Positions 1 through 9,500 of a DNA stretch of 64,000 nucleotides are shown here, in pieces. The notes below the pieces were generated by a model. That model did no database searches. It saw only the letters and a program-made list of their open reading frames with translations, and was not told the origin of the DNA. The DNA lies in NCBI RefSeq assembly GCF_016028255.1, contig NZ_CP065707.1:62001-126000 (forward strand), written 5' to 3'. This stretch comes from Streptococcus oralis. Its GTDB lineage: Bacteria; Bacillota; Bacilli; Lactobacillales; Streptococcaceae. A program made the translations under genes and the position numbers. The first letter of the stretch is position 1; each line of letters opens with the position of its first letter.

Positions 1-922
1 ACTTGGCTGAATGCGAACGGTTGTTGGCTTCTAGCTCTTCAGCACTTGGCAAGATTGGCTTGCGGGATACCAATTCCATCTTGGGCTTAAGATCGTCTGG
101 AATGAAAGGCAAGCCTTTGGGAACTTCCACTGTTGAAGCCTCCTTAAACAACTGCTTGGTCAAGCGGTCTTCCAGCGAATGGAAAGTAATGACCGAGATT
201 CTACCATCCAAAGCCAGCATGTCCATGGCCTGCTGGATGGATTCATCTGCAGCGCCCAGCTCATCATTTACTTCGATTCGGATAGCCTGAAAAATCTGCT
301 TGGCAGGGTGCCCCTTTTTCTTGAGTTCCTTGGCAGGCTTGGCTGACTTGATAATCTCTGCCAACTCAGTTGTTGTCTCAATTGGCTTCACCTCACGCGC
401 TTGTTCAATCTTACGGGCAATCTGTTTAGAAAACTTATCCTCACCATACTTGAAAAAGATCCGAACCAGGTCATGATAGTCATAATGATTGACCACCTCA
501 TAGGCCGTCAGACGAGCTTCTTGATTCATGCGCATATCCAGTGGCGCATCCTTTTTATAAGAAAAACCACGTTCACGCTGATCCAGCTGAGGACTGGACA
601 CTCCCAAGTCATAACAAATTCCATCAATTTCCTGGACACCAGCCTCCTGCAAACGTGCCTGCAAATGACGGAAGTTATCCTTGATAAAGGTTACCATCCC
701 CTTTTCGATATAGGGTGCCAACCGTTTTTGCGCATTGTCAATAGCATTCTGGTCCTGGTCAAAGGCATAGAGATGCCCTTTTTCGCTCAATTTACTTAAT
801 AAATATTCGCTATGGCCTGCTCCGCCCAAAGTCGCATCAACGTAGATACCGTCAGGTTTTACGTCAAGCATATCAATCGTTTCATGAAGCAAGACCGTTA
901 CATGATGAAATTCTTTTGTCAT
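1..922 (-). CDS. rsmH: 16S rRNA (cytosine(1402)-N(4))-methyltransferase RsmH (3' end cut off by the window)
   Basis: RsmH (MraW) uses S-adenosylmethionine to methylate C1402 in the ribosomal P-site region of 16S rRNA. Reading the minus strand from an ATG at 920-922 gives [19 protein letters not shown], then the family's SAM-binding signature ([10 protein letters not shown]) near residue 30. Further on are the [10 protein letters not shown] motif and a C-terminal segment ending in NRSHSAK at the window edge. About 307 codons are present, so only roughly ten are missing compared with the usual 316. Upstream is a short AT-rich promoter region shared back to back with the XRE operon. In streptococci rsmH normally heads the ftsL-pbp2x-mraY cluster, which would lie to the left of this window. 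Identification is firm; only the last residues are unseen. Confidence 0.96.
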   Translation of the reverse strand, partial: MTKEFHHVTVLLHETIDMLDVKPDGIYVDATLGGAGHSEYLLSKLSEKGHLYAFDQDQNAIDNAQKRLAPYIEKGMVTFIKDNFRHLQARLQEAGVQEIDGICYDLGVSSPQLDQRERGFSYKKDAPLDMRMNQEARLTAYEVVNHYDYHDLVRIFFKYGEDKFSKQIARKIEQAREVKPIETTTELAEIIKSAKPAKELKKKGHPAKQIFQAIRIEVNDELGAADESIQQAMDMLALDGRISVITFHSLEDRLTKQLFKEASTVEVPKGLPFIPDDLKPKMELVSRKPILPSAEELEANNRSHSAK

Positions 923-931
923 ATCTTATCT

Positions 932-972
932 ATTTTACCACAAATCTGACCAGCTTGCACTTGTCAGACAAG
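932..972 (-). promoter_or_regulatory. Probable rsmH promoter region with a small dyad
   Basis: Read on the minus strand, TGTGGTAAAAT (extended -10, hexamer at 932-937) lies about ten bases upstream of the rsmH ATG, so the leader would be very short. No good -35 is visible. A perfect small dyad (CTTGTC-A-GACAAG, 960-972) sits just upstream and could be a protein site. Assignment is by motif only. Confidence 0.4.
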
Positions 973-1004
973 GCTAAGTTTCTTCGAAAAAAATTCTCAA
1001 AAAT

Positions 1005-1046
1005 ATGTCAAATATGCTTGACATCTATTTCATAGAAGAATATAAT
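1005..1046 (+). promoter_or_regulatory. Promoter and overlapping operator of the XRE operon
   Basis: TTGACA at 1018-1023 and TATAAT at 1041-1046 are separated by 17 bases, a consensus sigma-A promoter. A perfect dyad, ATGTCAA (1005-1011) and TTGACAT (1018-1024) with a 6-base spacer, covers the -35. A looser GTCAAATATATACGAC dyad follows the -10. This arrangement suits repression by the HTH protein encoded directly downstream. Confidence 0.75.
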
Positions 1047-1086
1047 ATAGTCAAATATATACGACATAAATCAGAAAGGAGAACAG

Positions 1087-1281
1087 ATGAATCGTGTGAA
1101 AGAATTTCGCAAGGAACTGGGTATTTCCCAGCTCGAACTCGCCAAGGATATCGGTGTCTCGAGACAAACCATCAATATGATTGAGAACGACAAGTACAAT
1201 CCAACCCTGGAACTCTGTCTCAATCTCGCCCGCAGCCTCCAAACTGACCTCAACAGTCTCTTTTGGGAGGACGATTTTTAA
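1087..1281 (+). CDS. Small XRE-family transcriptional regulator
   Basis: A 64-residue protein that is essentially one helix-turn-helix XRE domain. The recognition region reads GVSRQTINMIENDKYNPTLEL, and the protein ends in LFWEDDF as in many short Firmicute repressors. The start is an ATG with AAGGAG seven bases upstream. It is the first gene of a tight plus-strand operon (gaps of 10-15 bases) with DUF3278-type membrane proteins, a pairing common in streptococci, and the perfect dyad over its promoter suggests autorepression. The signal it senses is unknown. No ligand domain is present, so its activity may be set by a partner such as the neighbouring membrane proteins (inference). Confidence 0.9.
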   Translation: MNRVKEFRKELGISQLELAKDIGVSRQTINMIENDKYNPTLELCLNLARSLQTDLNSLFWEDDF

Positions 1282-1296
1282 AAAAGGAGCAAACAA

Positions 1297-1839
1297 ATGA
1301 AAAAAGAAACTCTCACTGAAAAACTCATCAAACGCATATACGGTATTTCTGGTCCCCTTGACGAACACAAACGGCGCGAGGCCGATCGTATCGGGAATCA
1401 GGTCTTTATTGTCCTCTTTTATCTGATGACATTTGGCAATCTTATCCCGCTCGTTCTTGCCTATAAATACCCACAAATTGTCGCTATCGGCTATCCTCTC
1501 GTGGTGTTTGGCATTTCGATGGTAGCTTCCCTCTATGTGGTCTCCCAAACCAAGAAAACGGGCATCACAGCTATTGATCCCGAAATGCTGATTCAAAAAG
1601 AAAGCAAACAGCTACGTTTTCCTGGTCTAAAAGCGGGCCTAATCTTTGGAATAGCGATATTTTTTATAATGCCTCTCATCGATACTCTAACAAGTGAAAA
1701 TCCAAATTTCATCAGTTCTCTTCTGAATTCAAAACATATTTTAAAAACTATACTGGGAGCTTTCTTTTTCGGACTGATGATGCAAATTGTTGTCTCTCTT
1801 CGCATTGAAAAAGCTAAGAAAGAGCAGGACGACAATTAG
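1297..1839 (+). CDS. DUF3278-type membrane protein
   Basis: A 180-residue protein with about four hydrophobic segments (roughly residues 35-55, 60-80, 110-128 and 145-162) and charged cytoplasmic ends. The N-terminus carries the DUF3278 pattern, KLIKRIYGISGPLDEHKRREAD. It lies 15 bases after the XRE gene, with AAAGGAG upstream. No enzymatic motif is visible. The family is repeatedly found beside small XRE regulators in streptococci and its function is not established. The gene two places downstream (2204-2782) shares the N-terminal GP(L/F)DE motif and size, so the two are probably diverged paralogues that may act as a pair in the membrane. Confidence 0.75.
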   Translation: MKKETLTEKLIKRIYGISGPLDEHKRREADRIGNQVFIVLFYLMTFGNLIPLVLAYKYPQIVAIGYPLVVFGISMVASLYVVSQTKKTGITAIDPEMLIQKESKQLRFPGLKAGLIFGIAIFFIMPLIDTLTSENPNFISSLLNSKHILKTILGAFFFGLMMQIVVSLRIEKAKKEQDDN

Positions 1840-1849
1840 GAGGTGCCTT

Positions 1850-2191
1850 ATGAAATCACTAGCTAGACTACTGATCAGTCATGTTTTTATCAGTATCTTT
1901 ATTACCTTTTTCCTACTTTCTGGACATATTGAGCATCCTTTCTTGATTATCTTTCTTTTATTCCTTCCTGTATTGAACAAGGGACAGAGATTCCAAAAAA
2001 TCCAATCAAAAAAAATACGTCTTCTAAACGCATCTCTCTGTTTTATCCTCGTATCCTTTTCACAACTTTTATCAAATCCTATGGATTGGAGATACCTGGT
2101 ATTTCTAATAATCTGTATCATTTTTAGTTTGGTTTACTTCTATACTCTCTATCAACTATTTAAAGAAGTCAATCAAAAATCGCTCATTTAG
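1850..2191 (+). CDS. Small hydrophobic protein of unknown function
   Basis: A 113-residue protein beginning MKSLARLLISHVF. I chose the ATG at 1850 because a strong GGAGG lies at 1839-1843, overlapping the end of the upstream gene; a longer reading from 1787 would overlap that gene by over 50 bases without a ribosome site. Four hydrophobic stretches are separated by short basic loops (GQRFQKIQSKKIR). It sits in the XRE/DUF3278 operon with gaps of 10 and 12 bases, so it is co-transcribed and translationally linked. I recognise no family. A helper role for the two larger membrane proteins is the simplest guess. Confidence 0.65.
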   Translation: MKSLARLLISHVFISIFITFFLLSGHIEHPFLIIFLLFLPVLNKGQRFQKIQSKKIRLLNASLCFILVSFSQLLSNPMDWRYLVFLIICIIFSLVYFYTLYQLFKEVNQKSLI

Positions 2192-2203
2192 GAAGTTACT
2201 CCC

Positions 2204-2782
2204 ATGAAAAAAGAAGATTTCACTACTCGCTTACTCAAACTATTCTTTCACATACAAGGCCCCTTTGATGAATGCCGCCAAGAGATGATTTACAAGGCTT
2301 GTGCTCGTGCCTTGATCCAAATCGTTTACTCCTCCCTCCTACTCTTCTTGTTCTATCTCCTATTTGGACGCTTCATAGAGTTGGTTCGAGATGCCATGCC
2401 CTACCTCTATTTTGGACTTATCTTCGTCCTCGCATCTAGGGCGAGACTAGCAGTTCGCAACTTACATTTAGACAAGGATGACCCGTCCGAAATCCATCAC
2501 AAAAGCTACAGCAAAAGCCAGATTAAAGTTCGTAGTTGGGGTGTATTCATCAGCATTCCAATTAGCTTGTTTGTCTTATCAGCCTTTCACAAACTCTTTG
2601 TTCAGCATCTTCCTCTCGACACCTTTTGGGACAATCTCTCCCAGTTCGATAAAATGCTCCCTTTACTAGTCTTGGGTTTAGGAATTGGTGCCATCTTTGG
2701 AACCATGACCTACGCCTTTTTATCGGAACACGAGATGAAACACTCTGAATCAGGAATGCATAAGGAGAATATAGAAAAATGA
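2204..2782 (+). CDS. DUF3278-like membrane protein, paralogue of the gene at 1297-1839
   Basis: A 192-residue membrane protein. Its N-terminus (MKKEDFTTRLLKLFFHIQGPFDE) parallels that of the 1297-1839 product (MKKETLTEKLIKRIYGISGPLDE), followed by four hydrophobic segments with a soluble loop near residues 85-110. This suggests tandem duplication and divergence within the operon. The stop overlaps the ATG of the glutathione peroxidase gene by four bases (ATGA), so the peroxidase is translationally coupled to it. No catalytic residues are apparent. The coupling to a peroxidase hints at a stress-related operon but does not prove it. Confidence 0.65.
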   Translation: MKKEDFTTRLLKLFFHIQGPFDECRQEMIYKACARALIQIVYSSLLLFLFYLLFGRFIELVRDAMPYLYFGLIFVLASRARLAVRNLHLDKDDPSEIHHKSYSKSQIKVRSWGVFISIPISLFVLSAFHKLFVQHLPLDTFWDNLSQFDKMLPLLVLGLGIGAIFGTMTYAFLSEHEMKHSESGMHKENIEK

Positions 2783-3255
2783 CCAATATATATGATTTTT
2801 CCGTTTTAGACCAAAACAACCAAGCAACTCCCCTGAAGAGCTATCGTGGCAAGGTTCTCTTGATTGTCAACACTGCTACTGGATGTGGTTTAACGCCCCA
2901 GTACCAAGGTCTCCAAGAACTCTATGAACGCTATCAAGATCAGGGTTTTGAAATCTTAGATTTCCCTTGCAATCAGTTCATGGGACAAGCACCCGGCAGC
3001 GCAGAGGAAATCAATAGCTTCTGCAGCCTACACTATCAGACCACTTTCCCCCGCTTTGCCAAGATCAAGGTCAACGGCAAGGAAGCAGATCCTCTTTATG
3101 TTTGGCTAAAAGACCAGAAATCTGGCCCGCTAGGAAAACGAATCGAATGGAATTTTGCTAAGTTTCTCATTGGCCGAGATGGGCAAGTCCTTGAGCGCTT
3201 CTCTTCCAAAACAGAGCCCCAAACCATCCAAGAGTCTCTCCAAAAAATACTCTAA
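2779..3255 (+). CDS. gpo: Glutathione peroxidase family protein (BsaA/Gpo type)
   Basis: A 158-residue thioredoxin-fold peroxidase reducing hydrogen and organic hydroperoxides, probably with thioredoxin as donor, as for bacterial cysteine-type enzymes. The peroxidatic Cys36 lies in NTATGCGLTPQY, the family loop carrying the resolving region follows (LDFPCNQFMGQ), and the conserved Trp is in EWNFAKFLI. Cys replaces selenocysteine, as is normal in Firmicutes. It overlaps the preceding membrane-protein gene by four bases and ends the operon. About 290 bases of non-coding DNA follow. Streptococci lack catalase, so such peroxidases contribute to surviving their own hydrogen peroxide. Family identity is certain; the physiological donor is inferred. 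Confidence 0.92.
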   Translation: MTNIYDFSVLDQNNQATPLKSYRGKVLLIVNTATGCGLTPQYQGLQELYERYQDQGFEILDFPCNQFMGQAPGSAEEINSFCSLHYQTTFPRFAKIKVNGKEADPLYVWLKDQKSGPLGKRIEWNFAKFLIGRDGQVLERFSSKTEPQTIQESLQKIL

Positions 3256-3312
3256 TTTCTTTAAAAAGTAACTGATTTTCTTTAATTTATATTTATTTTT
3301 TGTTTTTTTCTA

Positions 3313-3341
3313 TTGCAATTCTTTCATTAATTTAGTATATT
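3313..3341 (+). promoter_or_regulatory. Candidate promoter upstream of the fucosidase gene
   Basis: TTGCAA (3313-3318), a 17-base spacer and TATATT (3336-3341) lie about 200 bases before the surface-protein gene. A small hairpin follows (GTCATTT / AAATGAC near 3362-3384, then a T-rich run to about 3399) that could end peroxidase transcription. If so, the real promoter would be the weaker TTATAAA at 3418-3424 that overlaps the cre site. Confidence 0.4.
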
Positions 3342-3407
3342 TGTTATATTAAAACTTTTCAGTCATTTTAAGGGAGAAATGACCTTTTAAATTTTTTTAT
3401 CTTAAAA

Positions 3408-3421
3408 TGAAAGCGCTTTAT
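3408..3421 (+). promoter_or_regulatory. Catabolite-responsive element (cre)
   Basis: TGAAAGCGCTTTAT matches the Firmicute cre consensus around the central CG with nearly perfect symmetry. It lies about 120 bases upstream of the fucosidase start, where bound CcpA-HPr(Ser-P) would block transcription when a preferred sugar is present. This fits a gene for harvesting host-glycan fucose. Confidence 0.75.
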
Positions 3422-3542
3422 AAACAGGAGGTAAGGTGGCTTACAAATTATCAGAGAGTTTTTTCATTAAATCAAGTTGTAACCAAGTCAGACTTGGGCT
3501 CGGGCAGTAGCTGACTGCCTTTCTAAAAACTAGGAGTATATT

Positions 3543-6500
3543 ATGAATCGATACCTTTTTGAAAAAGGGCAAACATTTAGCATTCGGAAGTTGACTGTAG
3601 GTGTGGCCTCTGTTATCGTGGGACTAGCATTTTTTGCTTCTGGAACCGTGCGTGCAGACGAAACGTCTCCTGCCACGACATCCAATTTAGATCAGCAAAT
3701 GAAACAAGTCGCAGATATAGAAGAGACCAAGGCTGAACCAGTCAAAGAAGAAGGCCGTGTAGAAGCTGAAAAACAAGAAACGCCTACTGCCGATACCAGC
3801 AGTGCTGATTTGCTCCCTGAAGACATTCAGGACCGTGCCTATCCAGACACACCTATCAAAGAACTCGACACAAAGACTATCGTTGACCAGAAAGCTAGTC
3901 CAAAAGTAGAAACTGAGAGCATTCTAAAGGATAAGGAAGAAGCTCCAAAAGAAACTGAGAACGGAAACCGTGCCATCATTAACGGTGGTCAAGACCTCAA
4001 ACATATCAACTACGAGGGACAACCTGCTACTGCTGCCACTATGGTCTACAGCATTTATAATGGTGGGACTCAACGATACATCGTTTCTGGCTCTGGTATT
4101 TTCGTATCTCCTAACGTCTTCTTGACAGTTGCGCACAACTTTTTAGACAAAGAGGGCCATGTTCGCGGTGGAGACTCTGCGCGCTTCTATTACAATCTAG
4201 GATCCAACGCTCCTGTTAAAAATTCTCAGCCAAATTCAGGAAATACCACACTCTTCCAAGAGAAAGATATCCACTTCTGGAACAAAGAAGAATTTAGCAA
4301 GGGATATCAAAATGACTTGGCAGCAGTTGTATCACCTGTCCCTATACAAATTGCAAGCCCAAATAAAGCAGCAACTTTTGTGCCACTCGCTGAGCATAAG
4401 ACTTATAAAGCAGGAGACCCTGTCAGCACGATTGGTTATCCAACTGACTCAAGCTCAAAAGAACTCAAACAGCCTATCGTAGCTGGCCAACTCTATAAAG
4501 CTGACGGCAAGGTAAAATCCGTTGATCCTTATGATGACAAAGGAGCTACTGGCATCACTTATCAAACAACTTCTGTATCTGGTTTGTCTGGTGGTGGAAT
4601 TATCAATGGTGATGGAAAAGTCATCGGCGTACACCAACACGGAACTGTTGACAACGGTGTCCCTGAGAAAGACCGCTTTGGTGGTGGACTTGTCCTCTCT
4701 CCTGAACAACTCAAATGGGTCAAAGATATCATTGACAAATATGGTGTCAAAGGATGGTATCAAGGGGATAATGGCAAACGTTACTACTTTACACCCGAAG
4801 GTGAAATGCTTAGAAATAAGACAGCTGTCATCGGAGAAAATCAGTACTCCTTTGATGAGAGCGGTGTCGCTACTCTGGTCAAGGGAATTGATTACGGACG
4901 TGTGGTTATCCAGCACGTGGATGAAGCAGGCAATCCAGTCAAAGAAAATGATACTTTCTTAGACAAAACAGAAGTGGGAACTGGCTTTGACTATGATTTC
5001 AAGAAAGCAATCACTCCAACCGAATTCTACAAGCAAAACCTAGAGAAATACCAGATTGTTTCCATTGATGGGGTCGAGATTCAGAAGCAACTAAAAGACG
5101 AGTGGAACCACAATGTCGTTAGCAAAACAGCTCCTGGAACCCGTGTCATCAAGGTAGTCTATAAAGTCAACAAAGGCACCTTCAAAGTTTACTACCGTCA
5201 AAAAGGAACCGCTACTGAACTAGCGGAAGCAACAGTTGATAACAATGACGGTCAAGAGTACGACGTTTCCTTTGTCAACACTTTCCATGCAAAAGACATT
5301 GCTGGCTACCGTCCAGTAAAAACTAGCTTGGAAGCAAGGATCCAGCAAAAAGGGGTTAATGAGGTCGTCTTTGAATACGAGCCAGTCGCTGATACAGCTA
5401 ATCCAACGACACCGACTCCACCAGTCTCTCATCCAGAAGATAAGGAAACTGAGATTGGTAATCATGGACCTCTTCCAAGCAAGGCCCAACTCGATTACCA
5501 CAAGGAAGAATTGGCAGCCTTCATCCACTACGGAATGAACACTTATACCAATTCTGAATGGGGAAATGGGAAAGAAGACCCTCGACACTTCAATCCAACC
5601 AACTTGGATACAGACCAATGGATCCGTACTCTGAAGGAAACGGGCTTCAAACGAACCATTATGGTTGTTAAACACCACGACGGATTCGTTGCTTACCCAT
5701 CTAAGTACACCAACCATACCGTAGCTGCTAGCCCATGGAAAGATGGAAAGGGTGACCTTCTCGAAGAAGTTTCCAAGTCTGCTAGCAAGTATGATATGAA
5801 CATGGGTGTTTACCTATCACCATGGGATGCCAACCATCCTAAATACCATGTTGCAACCGAAAAAGAATACAACCAATACTATCTCAACCAACTGAAAGAA
5901 ATCCTTGGTAATCCGAAATACGGTAATAAAGGGAAATTTATCGAGGTTTGGATGGATGGTGCGCGTGGTAGCGGTGCCCAAAAAGTGACCTATACCTTTG
6001 ATGAATGGTTCAAATACATCAAAGAAGCTGAAGGAGATATTGCCATTTTCTCTGCTCAGCCGACAAGTGTTCGCTGGATCGGAAATGAACGGGGGATCGC
6101 AGGTGACCCTGTATGGCATAAAGTCAAAAGGGCCAACATCACAGACGATGTGAAAAACGAATACCTCAACCATGGTGACCCTGATGGTGATATGTACTCT
6201 GTAGGGGAAGCTGATGTTTCGATCCGTTCAGGCTGGTTCTACCACGACAATCAACAGCCGAAATCACTCAAAGAGTTGATGGATATCTACTTCAAGTCTG
6301 TTGGTCGTGGAACGCCACTCCTTCTCAATATTCCACCAAATAAAGAAGGAAAATTCGCCGATGCAGATGTGGCTCGCTTGAAGGAATTCAAAGCAACCCT
6401 AGACCAAATGTATGCGACTGACTTTGCCAAAGGTGCCACTGTAACAGCAAGTTCGACTCGTCAAAACCACCTTTACAAAGAAAGCCACCTCACAGACGGT

Positions 6501-9500
6501 AAAGATGACACCAGCTGGGCGCTCTCAAATGATGCCACAACCGGTAGCTTTACAGTCGATTTGGGGCAAAAGAGACGCTTTGACGTCGTTGAACTCAAGG
6601 AAGACATCGCCAAAGGTCAACGTATCTCTGGTTTCAAGATTGAAGTCGAAATCAACGGACGCTGGGTGACTTACGGCGAAGGTTCGACCGTTGGTTACCG
6701 TCGCTTGGTTCAAGGCAAACCTGTAGAAGCACAAAAAATCCGTGTAACCATCACCGGTGCTCAAGCAACCCCAATCTTAACCAACTTCTCAGTCTACAAG
6801 ACACCAAGCAGCATTGAAAAGACAGATGGCTACCCTCTTGGACTGGAATACCACTCAAACACAACGGCAGATACAGCTGGAACAACTTGGTACAATGAAT
6901 CTGAAGGTGTTCGTGGCACTTCTATGTGGACCAATCAAAAAGATGCCAAAGTAAGCTATACCTTCACAGGAACCAAGGCCTATGTCGTCTCTACGGTCGA
7001 TCCAGGTCACGGAGAAATGTCCGTCTACGTTGATGGTCAAAAGGTTGCAGATGTGCAAACTAAGAATGCTAGTCGTAAACGCAGCCAAAAAGTCTTTGAG
7101 ACAGGCGATTTAGCACCAGGCCAACACACTATTACCCTCGTGAACAAAACAGGCGAACCAATTGCTACAGAAGGAATCTACACCCTAAACAATGATAGTA
7201 AAGGGATGTTTGAACTCGAGTCTACTAACTACGAAGTCGAAAAAGGAAAACCAGTCACTGTTAAGATTAAACGTGTTGGTGGAAGCAAGGGGGCTGCTAC
7301 TGTGCGCTTCATCACAGAACCTGGAACTGGGGTTCACGGTAAAGTTTACCAAGATACAACTCAAGATGTGACCTTTAAAGACGGAGAAACAGAAAAGACT
7401 GTTACCATCCCAACGATTGACTTTACAGAACAAGCCGACTCTGTCTTTGACTTCAAAGCCAAGCTCACTTCTGTCACTGATGGTGCCCTGCTCGGTTTCG
7501 CTACAGATGCAACCATCCAAGTGATGAAAGCTGAATTGCTGATCAAGGGCCAAACAAGTTATGATGACCAAGCTAGTCAGTTGGATTATAGTCCTGGCTG
7601 GCACCATGAAACCAATTCGGCAGACAAGTACCAAAAAACGGAGTCTTGGGCTTCCTTTGGCCGCTTAACTGACGAGCAAAAGAAAAAGACAACTGTCACA
7701 GCTTACTTCTACGGTACTGGACTTGATATCAAGGGCTATGTTGATCCAAATCATGGTATCTACAAAGTCTTTCTAGATGGCAAAGAAGTTCCTTACCAAG
7801 ATGGCATGGGAAATGCTTCAACTATTGATGGCAAGAAATACTTTAGCGGTCGTGCAGCCCAACGCCAAGGCAATCAAACTCTGGTTAGCCTAAAAGGTCT
7901 GGACGAAAACTTGCATGCAGTCACCCTTCAACTCGATCCTGATCGAAACGATTTGTCTCAAAATATCGGTATTCAAGTGGACCAATTCATCACTCGTGGC
8001 GAAGGCAGTGAACTCTACAGCAAAGCAGATATCATCCAGTCTATCTCTAAATGGAAAGATGATCTGTCCAACTTTGATCCAGCAGGCTTGAAAAATACGG
8101 CTACTGCACGCCAAGCTTTCCAAGCAAATCTAGAAAAATTGAGAAACCAACTCAGTGCTGATGCAGTGGATGTTCAGGATGTCATGTTGACAGTCAGTGC
8201 CCTACAAGATATCCTATCTAAGGATGAGAACTATCAAAGAGGCCAAGAGGAACCTAGTCCAGAGCAACCGGAACAGCCAGAAGAACCTGAGAAACCTGAC
8301 CAGCCTGAGCAACCGACTGAACCAAAACAACCGGAAATTGAGTATGATAAGGCTATGGACAGCTTGACAAAAGCTATCGAGAAAAAAGTCGCTGAGCTTG
8401 GATCCAACAAGGAAGCTAAGAAGAAATTATTAGAAATTGCTGACCAAGCCATTGCTGCCATCCAAGAAGCTAAAACTCAGGAAGCAGTCAATCAAGCACT
8501 AGAAACCGCTCTCGAACAAATCAACAAACTCGAAGCGGCTCAGCCTGAGAAACCTGCTGAACCTGAAAAACCAGTTCAGCCTGAAAAACCAACTCAACCG
8601 GAAACTCCAGCGCAACCGGAACAACCTGCCGAGCCTGAAAAGCCAGCTCAGCCTGAAAATCCGACTCAACCAGAGAAACCGGCGCAACCGGAAAAACCGG
8701 CGCAACCTGAGAAACCGGCGCAACCGGAAAAACCGGCGCAACCTGAGAAACCGACTCAACCGGAAACTCCAGCGCAACCTGAGAAACCTGCTGAGCCTGA
8801 GAAGCCAGCTCAACCGGAAAATCCTGCTCAACCGGAAAATCCTGCTCAACCGGAAAAACCTGCTCAGCCTGAAAATCCGACTCAACCTGAGAAACCGGCG
8901 CAACCGGAAACTCCAGCGCAACCTGAGAAACCTGCTGAGCCTGAAAAACCAGTTCAACCGGAAACTCCAGTTCAACCGGAAAAGCCTGCTGAGCCTGAAA
9001 AACCAGTTCAACCGGAAAAGCCAGCTGAACCGGAAAAACCGGCTGAACCGGCTGAACCGGAAAAACCAACTCAACCTGAGAAACCAGCTCAACCTGAGAA
9101 ACCAGCTCAACCTGAGAAACCAGCTGTGCCTGAGAAACCAGCTGTGCCTGAAAAACCAGCTGTGCCTGAAAATCCTGCTCATCCGGAAAATCCTGCTCAT
9201 CCGGAAAATCCTGCTCATCCGGAAAAACCAGCTGTGCCTGAAAAACCGGCTGAACCCGAGAAACCGGCTGAACCCGAGAAACCAGCTGTGCCTGAGAAAC
9301 CAGCTCAACCTGAGAAACCAGCTCAACCTGAGAAACCAGCTCAACCTGAGAAACCAGCTGTGCCTGAGAAACCAATTACTTCTTCAAGTCCTGAGGAAGG
9401 GCTCAAGGACCTTGTCTTTACACTTCCAAGTTTGGAAATCGTCAATAAGACAGTACCGTTCAAGACTATCCGTCGCGAACACCCACAATTAGACAAAGGA

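Noticed and set aside
1051..1596. 181-codon minus-strand frame opposite the XRE and DUF3278 genes
   Set aside because: It overlaps two well-supported genes with good ribosome sites and promoter, and shows no domain or start signal.
8540..9372. Possible CRISPR-like array in the 18-base repeats
   Set aside because: Units are contiguous coding repeats without unique spacers, in frame within the surface protein. No cas genes are near.
8499..9375. Long minus-strand open frames opposite the proline-rich repeat
   Set aside because: They are produced by the low-complexity 18-base repeat read backwards (runs of FRLSRFLRL or QVELVSQ type). There is no ribosome site and no recognisable domain.
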